From Onchidella celtica (lineage: Eukaryota; Mollusca; Gastropoda; Systellommatophora; Onchidiidae), in assembly GCA_963931925.1 (NCBI GenBank), contig OZ007567.1:90128998-90192997 (forward strand): a stretch of 64,000 nucleotides of DNA, read 5' to 3'. Below the pieces are notes generated by a model. The model worked only from the letters and a program-made list of their open reading frames with translations, was not told the DNA's origin and ran no database searches. Numbering within the stretch: the stretch's first letter is position 1; every line of letters begins with the position of its first letter. Below, piece after piece: positions 57,066 to 64,000 of the stretch. Both the position numbers and the translations under genes were made by a program.

Positions 57066-57670
57066 CAGGGTTGCCAACTTAGCGACTTCGTGGCTAGATC
57101 TGGATCTTTTTGAAATTTTCTAGCGACATTTTGGAACGATAATCTGGAGAGTTTCAGTAAAATCTAGCGCCAAATCTGGATACTTTTGAACTTTCTTCAT
57201 GTCGAGCCTTAATAACAATAATATAACACTGGTCAATAAATTTTGAAAATTTGACTGCTTCTGAAATGAACTTGTTGACCGGTGTAATCATAACAACAAG
57301 GTCACAGAAATTGTAAATAGCAACAGGGATTAATTACTGTAATAAAATTTCATTTATTTATTAATACGAAAAAGGTCAGGCTTAAAAACTTGGCTTACGA
57401 CAAAGTTTCACAAAGTTTGTTGTTGCCAGTACGTTAAGGTTAAAAGAAAATTTTTAGTATATTTTGTGTAATGCATTTTAACTGATCATCAGTCGGCATG
57501 TTCATGAAAATATGCATTTTTGCATCAAATTACTGCTGTGGGGGGGGGGGCGGGGTAAAAGCGACCAGCAATAACTAGCGATTTTCCACTGGAGTTTTAG
57601 CGACATTTTAGCTACTTTTAGGGATGAGCCTGGCGACATTTAAAATTAAAAATCTGGGTTGGCAACCCTG
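57066..57670. mobile_element. non-autonomous hAT element (MITE) with perfect 8-bp TSD
   Basis: Ends CAGGGTTGCCAAC (57066-57078) and GTTGGCAACCCTG (57658-57670) are perfect 13-bp inverted repeats. The flanks are GTACTAGA (57058-57065) and GTACTAGA (57671-57678), an exact 8-bp duplication as made by hAT transposases. TAGCGAC-like words recur at least six times near both ends in direct and variant form, suitable as subterminal transposase sites. 605 bp, no coding. Confidence 0.9.
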
Positions 57671-57749
57671 GTACTAGATCTAGCTACATGAAACCTGCCT
57701 ACCGCCAACGCTCCACTTGCGCAGCAGACCTGCCAAGTGTCTTATATTT

Positions 57750-57853
57750 TTTCCGGGACTGTCTCGGAATGGGATCTTCAGATTTTAGTTGTTTGGGCGG
57801 AGTGTAGGCTAGTCTTGGTGCATGAGGTCCCTGATGGCTAAGACTAAGAGCTC
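57750..57853 (+). repeat. ~100-bp dispersed repeat, copy 2
   Basis: Same-orientation copy of 49350-49450 with only a few differences, ending at the same word (AAGACTAAGAGC). Confidence 0.8.
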
Positions 57854-58339
57854 GACTTTACATACTGGTGGTCGGAGTGTAAGGATGCGCCCATGCTCTC
57901 ACCTGCTGACGTGTTTCACAATCCAGGGAGTGGCCCTGCCTCTTAGACCGAGAGCACGGCCCACAATGGTCTTTTTTTAGGTACGAGTAGTGATCAGATT
58001 AAGCCGTTATGTCTGTTCTAAAGGTGCTTTCAGATATTGTGAAACAGGCCAGAAGCTGGGGGCTGGGGAGGGAGGGGCATTGGCGGTGGCCCCAGGCCGA
58101 CTAGGCCATGCCCCGTTTTTGCCTTACTTCCAGCTACATCAGTACATGACGTAGTTGGCAGGTCTATCGAGCCAAGTGTATGATGCTGGCACTGGCAGTT
58201 CTCGACTCAAGTACCACCAGGCGCACGTACGACCTTCGTCTCACACTGCATTGTAAAGGTGCGCGCACAGTGGATTCAGCTCGTCAAGTGACGAGACTTC
58301 AGTGATGCCACGCACTGACGCAGTCTACCCATTTTTACC
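57854..58339. other. non-coding, no gene seen
   Basis: No supported coding region or recognised repeat. Confidence 0.45.
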
Positions 58340-58850
58340 CTACCGCCAAAAAAAAAAAAAAATGAAAAAACGCGAAACCGTTATTTTCCCGACATGTCGT
58401 GAAAACAACGGTTGCCATAAATAAAACAATGGTGACACTGTACACTACAAAACAACATTTACCGCCCATGCCATGGGGCTCAAATCTGTACCCATTGTAA
58501 GGATCCCCCATTACCCCCCCCCCACACACACACATACACCCATGATAGGAATCCTTTCTACTTATTTCTACTCTTGTCTTTTCTTTGGCACCAACCCAAA
58601 AACACAGAGAAGATGGCAGCCCGATTGGGAGCCCTTTAGAGGGCTAGAACAGAAGAAGAAGAAACAAGAAAAAAAAAGTAAGACCAAGAAGAATACCCAA
58701 ATGGGAGCTCTTTTGAGGGCTAAGAATAGTAAGAAAGCCAAGGATAAAGAAGTCAACAAGACCTCAAGGAAAAAGAAATACAAGAAAAAGAGATATCTAT
58801 GTAAATGCCGAGAGCAGCAACCCTCCGGAACCAAATCTATTATCTATTAT
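58340..58850 (+). repeat. 5'-truncated copy of the non-LTR 3' tail
   Basis: Homologous to 35220-35530, the 3' end of the 7.25-kb non-LTR element. Shared phrases include ACATTTACCGCCC, AAGGATCCCCC, CCCATGATAGGAATC and GAGCCCTTTNGAGGGCTA. The AAGGATCC-C-run-CCATGATAGG order is preserved. The GGGAGC(C/T)CTTT phrase is duplicated here (58628 and 58703). An upstream part (58360-58440) is also found inverted near 49850. Confidence 0.7.
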
Positions 58851-59165
58851 ATATTTCAGTAACTTGCAACATTTGGCATGACTAACTGACCAAACTATAC
58901 ACTCTTCAGGCCTTAAATTTGGCAGGAAGGTGGCAACTGAGATAAGGAAGATGATGGCTATAATTAAAAGTTGTTTATTTCAAGCATGCATTTTTTTTTT
59001 AATGACAATGTTTATTGCTATGTAACATCTGTATTTTTGCATGTTTGTTTCGTAATAAAAATAGTAATGTTGTGGTACGCATGAGTTCTGAAGCAAGACC
59101 GTAGTTTATTACTTTTATTATACTAGAGATTGTTTATTCCGGGCAATGCCCGGTAGGTCATCTAG
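58836..59165 (+). mobile_element. Helitron-like non-autonomous element (330 bp)
   Basis: The 3' end has the perfect hairpin CCGGGC-AAT-GCCCGG (59139-59153), then TAGGTCAT and CTAG (59162-59165), and T follows. A candidate 5' end is TCTATTATC preceded by A at 58835. This overlaps the last bases shared with the retrotransposon tail, so the 5' end is uncertain. The hairpin is near-identical to that at 15341-15355. Confidence 0.6.
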
Positions 59166-59325
59166 TTATATATATTTCAGTAACTTGCAACCTTTGGCAT
59201 GACTAACTCAGTAACTGACCAAACTATACACTCTTCAGGCCTTAAATTTGGCAGGAAGGTGGCAGTTGAGATTTAAGGACGATGATGGCTATAATTAAAA
59301 GTTGTTTACTTCAAGCATGTATTTT
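59166..59325 (+). repeat. partial tandem copy of the Helitron-like element
   Basis: Immediately after CTAG the sequence repeats 58850-58990 (TATATATTTCAGTAACTTGC through TTCAAGCATGYATTTTTTT) with a 9-base insertion and few changes. It lacks the element's 3' half. Head-to-tail arrays are typical for rolling-circle elements. Confidence 0.75.
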
Positions 59326-59369
59326 TTTAAACCAGTCTGGTTATATTGCGTGTATAGGTAGAATGCGCA

Positions 59370-59377
59370 TGACGTCA
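59370..59377. promoter_or_regulatory. CRE-type palindrome TGACGTCA
   Basis: A perfect cAMP-response/ATF consensus palindrome about 106 bases upstream of the THAP ORF start, inside the left end of the element. It could drive transcription of the THAP ORF; an eight-base match may also be chance. Confidence 0.35.
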
Positions 59378-59482
59378 CAGAGTGGTTTCGTTTTGGTTTT
59401 CCGCCATGTTGTTTGGCCAGTGGAGTCGATTCAAGTGAGTGCGAAGCGTGACGAATTCCACTTGGATATTAAAACAGTTACA

Positions 59483-59725
59483 ATGATAGCGAAATGCATC
59501 GTTGTTGGTTGCAGCAACAAGGGTGGAAAGGGTGACTGTAAGATGTTCAGATTCCCTAGCGTCCGTGTTAAGGAGGGAAAGGAAGTGGCAGAATTAACGG
59601 AACGTCGACGTCGTCTGTGGTTGAAGGCAGTGAACAGAAAGGGAATTGACTCCAAAACTCTGAAGCCGCACCATTTTGTTTGTGCCGAGCACTTCGTCTT
59701 GGATAATCATCATTTTTCATCTTAA
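59483..59725 (+). CDS. THAP zinc-finger domain protein, 80 aa, DNA-binding half of a P-type transposase
   Basis: The start ATG at 59483 has A at -3 and directly precedes the finger; the frame is open upstream to another ATG at 59282, but that part lies outside the TIR and looks non-coding. The protein shows the THAP C2CH pattern: CIVVGC, then KMFRFPSV, RRLWLKAVNRKG with the invariant Trp, and VCAEHF with the last Cys and His. It stops soon after (NHHFSS), before the AVPT box. THAP domains bind specific DNA in P-element transposases and host THAP proteins. No catalytic domain follows in the element. It may be exon 1 of a spliced gene, a decayed transposase, or a DNA-binding-only product. Confidence 0.65.
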   Translation: MIAKCIVVGCSNKGGKGDCKMFRFPSVRVKEGKEVAELTERRRRLWLKAVNRKGIDSKTLKPHHFVCAEHFVLDNHHFSS

Positions 59726-60667
59726 TTGAATAATGTGATAAAACTAAGCCTGTTATTTTCGTCGCGGGAGAGCTAGATCTAGATCTCCATAGGCTACATG
59801 TATTGCACGATATTGCAGGCCAGATAGATCTAGCCTAGGGCCCTAGAGCAATATATTATATCCTAGTGAAGGTAGGTGTCTGACAGAATTAACGGTTAGG
59901 ACCAGGCAGTTCGGTAGTAGGTTTTGGAACTGGGTTAGTTGTGAATTTCTTTCAATTTGAATCATTAAGAACATCCTACTTGTTAGTGTGTTTTCTGGAG
60001 GTAAGCAGATTCAGTAAATTCCTTCTGAACTGCACTGATCAAGATCCTAGATCTAGTAGGCCTGATTTCATCCATTTTAAACAAGTTCAACATGTTGCCC
60101 TTTCAGATTACTGTTGCTTAATGATACAGTGTAATTTAATTTGATAAAATTTTATATTAAAATGACAAGGCAAAACTGAGCTGCCACAGATAGGTGGGGG
60201 AATTCCCCCATTATTGTAGGTGATACAAGTTGAAACTGCGGTCACAGAACAGTAATACTAATAGAACACAAAGATAACTGCTAATATGCGAAACCAGAGA
60301 ATATTCATTTCAATTTTTTACAATTCTTGATCTGCATAGCATTGACTGGGTCCAAATGGCTTACTTTAGCGTCTTCTACACTGCATTCCTCCATTGTTGT
60401 GGACAGGTCTAGCCAAACAACATGGCGGACCCGGAAGTAAAGTGAAATATGCGCATTCTACCTATACCATGGGTACATATGCTATTTTACCCTCTCCCCT
60501 TTTTTGGCACAATGCTGCGCACTGGTCAAAACGTTTTTGCATATAATATATATGTTGTATGTGTGTTTGTGTGCAAGTGCGTGTCGCATTCGTGCAAAAG
60601 TAAGTTCTAAGAGAGGGTTCACTATTGCCAGTATTGGTCAATTTGCACTGCGAGACACGGAAGGCTC

Positions 60668-60898
60668 CGCGAAACCATTGTTAGTAATGTTAGCATGGAG
60701 TGGAAAGTAGGTCGCTGCGGTAAACAAAACCAGTTTGTGCATTTCCATGGGGTGTAAGAACTTACAAACGGATCTAAATTGTTTCAGTCAGCCCAAAAAT
60801 ATGAACAAACCACACTAAAAAGATATGCACACTATCTTTGGCGAAGAAGTCTCTTTCAATTCTTCAATTTCTTCTTTACCGCAGCGACCTAGTTTCGC
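60668..60898. repeat. small fold-back repeat
   Basis: AGGTCGCTGCGGTAAA (60709-60724) has a perfect inverted partner at 60875-60890. A second block, CGCGAAAC (60668) / GTTTCGCG (about 60892), extends the stem with a 33-base asymmetry. Probably a MITE remnant. Confidence 0.55.
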
Positions 60899-63800
60899 GA
60901 TTTGGCGGAAGTGAGGCCTCTCTATATATATCTATACTCTCTGGTTCTAATGAACAATTTTCTGGGGAAAAAAACTTTGTCGAATTTCCAGCCAGCAAAT
61001 TATGCTGAAATTAGTGAAAATACATACAGTATAATGATACTGAACTGTAAATCTAAACCTACTTAAGTTAACTTACGTTAGTTTAGACTCTGCTGTGAAC
61101 GTCCTTCCATTTGAGGGAACTACATACATGTATTATTTTAGGACTCAGGAATCGACCAATGAACTTCGTGTTCGATCATGGTGATTGATTGTGGACTGAA
61201 CGGAATGTAGGCCATTTTAATTATAATACTTGCTTAATAAAATTAAAATTGGATGAAGACTACATGGGGAAAAACAACGCTATTCACAAATTGTGAAACA
61301 GAAAATGGATTTTTCAAAGTTTGTAACGTAAGTTCTTTCCTCTCGCAACTGAAATTGGTGTGGGGTTTGTTGTTTTTTTTCGATTTTTTTCTTTTTAAAT
61401 ATTTTGTTATTATTGCATCTCTTTAGTTTAGCAGAGAAGAGACTGATGAATCTTATGAAGCAAGAATCACTTTAACTTAGGTTGTTTTTCCTCTGCGACT
61501 TTTACAAAGCTATTTTCTCTAGTTCAGTGATTAGTGTCTGTTAAGAAAGCAACTGCAAGGGAGACAAAGCACAAAAAAACTTTTGATATGCGAAACACAC
61601 CGATATTGTACCTTTTGTCGTAGATCACTACTCGAGTACTCGAGTCGTCATTCGTGTGCACAATGATGGGCGGATGCCATCTCGGTTGTAACTCTCACTG
61701 AAAGAATCACTATCAGTACTTTTCTTCTTTCCTTTATAATGTTAGATAATACATTACACACAGAATAGTATTCTCTTCTAGTCTGCAACCACATTAGTGT
61801 GCAAGTTGGTATGAGGTGATGCTGATCATGAACAGCATAATTATTTTTTTCTCGCTATTATTAGCAAACGGACCATAAAACCTTTGTTGGTTCTTAATAT
61901 ACTTTAGACATACATGTAGGTAAAACACATACCGTACATAAAACATAAACAGTATAAAAAAAAATTCAAATTTAAGGACAATCTATAGTTTATTTCACCA
62001 TAATTATGTTTCGTAGCCCACTTGAGGGTGTGCTTCAACCAAAAATGGTTTTTGTAATTTGCTGAATTGCTTTGATTTAATCCAGAACCGACAAAAATAT
62101 TATACATCAACTGACAAGAGCAAAAAAAAAAAACAGAACTAGAGTAACAAGTCAAAAGCAGGGGGGGGGGGGGTGGGGGGGCACGAGGACTGTCTGACAC
62201 TTAGATACGGCACAAATGAAAACAAACACACAAGTATGAATATACTATTAATAGAGAATAAAGAATAAAAGGGGGAGGGGGGCAGCAGTGGTGAAATGAC
62301 GTACAGAGTAATTGAGTTTAGCACCAAAGTAAGGCAGAAACTCAAACACCACATTTTAAAGTGCAAATTATACAAAAACTGATACCACAATCTGTGTCAG
62401 ATTATATGCAGTATCCAACAATACTGATCTTGGGATTTATTATAATTATACATTATGTACAACATGAGTTTTGGATGGAGTGCATTATTATGCACAGACA
62501 TAATGAGACTGAGAGTCATTATTATGGTTCTTTGGCAGTTTCAAACAGTAAATTCTATACAAGTCAATTATCAACCTGTGAAATGCTTCAAGACAATGAA
62601 AAATTTCTGTAGAGCTAGATACAACCTTTCCAATGCTACAAGTTCAAGACTGTAGTTTTTCAATTTTATAAGGAAAATGACTGAACACTTATCCAAACTT
62701 ATCTTTCATCCTTTCCAGGTAATCTAACCTATCTATCCATTATTTCATCAAGTTTGTGGTTCCCTTCTCTTATCTGTGCTAAGGGACGCCAACAAATTAT
62801 TCATCCCAACTCAGTGAACTGTAATGACATGTTATTGCAAATATCCCCTATAAAAAATATAAAAAAGAGGAAAAAATCCCCAACACAGGAGAACACATAT
62901 AATTTGCATGTGGGGGAATCTGACTAACGAGACTAAAGGTGAAATATTTATACTGTTTAAAAGATCAATTAATATAATACATGTATTTGATTTCAAGCAA
63001 AATCTTTAAATGGAATGCAGAAAAATGGCTAACCTGTCATTTCACAAGCAAATCACAATTCCCATTGACAATTTTTTCCCCCGTGGAAGGATTTCTCAGA
63101 AATTTGATCTTTCACCGTAAGCCTGATTTCAACGGATCGACTCACAAAAACCTACGTACAAACCTAAAATTTTCAATAAATGAACCAAGAATGCAATTCT
63201 ACATCATTTGGCAACATCTGGTTATAATATTATCACGTATGCACATTGTACTAAACTTATCAAAACACTAATAATCTTTTCAAGCACTGTGATAATACAG
63301 CTTATAACGGCAATAAGTCCATAATGTATTATGCTCCTCAGAGAATGCGGTGAAAACAATCAACAACACTTTTACATTACAACATCAAAATATTTATCAA
63401 TAAATGATTAATATAACAGTTTCTTATACTAGGTGCTTTCCCCATTATATCACCATGGTGTAAACTAATCAAAAGATAATTTACGACTTGTATCCCAAAA
63501 GGTTAGAAAGAACACAACAGGTCAGTGCTCCTGTGTTGGACCTTGATTAATTACACTGCAATACATAGTTCTTTCATTTCACTAATATGAATCATTTCAT
63601 GCACGTGCACATGAACATTTTTTTAGGACAAAGTAAAGTCATCCTGTTATGTCATTTATAAAGTACATGTAAATGTATTCGAAAGAGAAAGGCTCAGACA
63701 TAACGCTGGTACCTTTCACTAGTTTCAGTCTCTCTTTCTCATCAAACTAAAATGTTATTTGTGGACAAACTCTTCTGATTGACCCTACTGCTCCCACAGC

Positions 63801-64000
63801 AATTGCTAGCTCCAGCAGAACTAATGTTCTTCTTCATTGTTCCAAACCTCCAAAACCGTTGTCACAATACCATACAATACACGCATGTCTGATTAATTAA
63901 AAATTAAATTGTAGGATTTCCTAACCCTTCAAACCCTGTGGTTGGCGTCTAGTCCCTCTGACCAATTGCTGTACATCCTGTTCCTCTGGGGTGCGACTGG
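60899..64000. other. non-coding, simple sequence, no gene seen
   Basis: AT-rich sequence without a supported gene or recognised element. It includes a G-run GGGGGGGGGGGG-T-GGGGGGG at about 62161-62180, next to a poly-A run at 62126-62138. Frames present are short and without domains. The window ends in unannotated sequence. Confidence 0.5.

Larger units (their letters stand above)
59352..60467. mobile_element. TIR element carrying a lone THAP domain (P-element-like derivative)
   Basis: Left end GTATAGGTAGAATGCGCAT (59352-59370) and its perfect inverted copy at 60449-60467. A second inverted block, CCGCCATGTTGTTTGGC, lies at 59401-59417 and 60412-60428, about 30 bases further in. 1116 bp. The only gene inside is a THAP domain ORF (59483-59725). 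Flanking duplication of 8 bp is not visible. THAP plus TIRs points to the P superfamily. Confidence 0.7.

Overview
This window looks like nuclear DNA of an invertebrate animal, most likely a marine mollusc. It is AT-rich and intron-tolerant, has no bacterial operon structure, contains many TACATGTA-type palindromes, and is packed with several retrotransposon and DNA-transposon families of kinds common in mollusc genomes. The species cannot be read from the sequence. The only two candidate host genes I can support are two long, uninterrupted minus-strand reading frames, 2901-5762 (953 aa) and 17476-19659 (727 aa). Both encode Ser/Pro/Lys-rich, mostly disordered proteins with no family I recognise. 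They share a short conserved Cys/helix block and look like a diverged tandem pair.

Layout. 1-2900 is non-coding with a small inverted-repeat MITE (1587-1803). 2901-5762 is the first disordered-protein gene. 6512-6988 ends like a Helitron. 7501-14121 is an essentially intact LTR retrotransposon on the minus strand with identical 617-bp LTRs, a 5-bp target duplication and a perfect tRNA-Pro-type primer site. Its pol order is protease-integrase-RT-RNase H, i.e. Ty3/gypsy-type enzymes in Ty1/copia order (Gmr1-like). It lies between the two paralogous genes. 15328-16090 holds two diverged Helitron-like ends. 17476-19659 is the second disordered-protein gene.

21648-27255 holds two copies of one I/Nimb-like non-LTR element in opposite orientation, forming a long hairpin-capable inverted repeat with arms of 2.2-2.3 kb and a 684-bp loop. 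Both copies carry the same inactivating change in the RT YADD box. One copy is fused to a gypsy integrase fragment. From 27480 a ~1.1-kb LTR is split by a 7.25-kb non-LTR retrotransposon (28279-35530) flanked by a perfect 14-bp target duplication. An inverted LTR copy near 52.5 kb shows the uninterrupted (empty) site.

36.5-44.9 kb contains a (TC)60 tract, a Harbinger-related MITE (38240-38997) and a 5.4-kb PIF/Harbinger-type element (39479-44868) with doubled terminal repeats and a TTA duplication. 44953-48600 is an RTE-type non-LTR element with one frameshift at the RT active site. 50273-53328 is the inverted LTR, broken by a CR1/L2-like 3' fragment. 53742-54850 is a Tc1/mariner-type transposon that has lost its catalytic core. 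55690-56349 is a P-element/THAP9-like transposase fragment. 57066-57670 is a hAT MITE with a perfect 8-bp duplication. 58.3-59.3 kb carries retrotransposon-tail and Helitron-like repeats. 59352-60467 is a terminal-inverted-repeat element whose only gene is a lone THAP DNA-binding domain. From 60.5 kb to the end I see only a small fold-back repeat and simple sequence.

Most genes here do not work together as a pathway. They are layers of independent insertions, so the order of nesting is the main story. The observations most worth following are the rearranged-pol gypsy element, the pair of paralogous disordered-protein genes, the large retroelement hairpin as a possible small-RNA source, and the THAP-only element as a possible transposition repressor.
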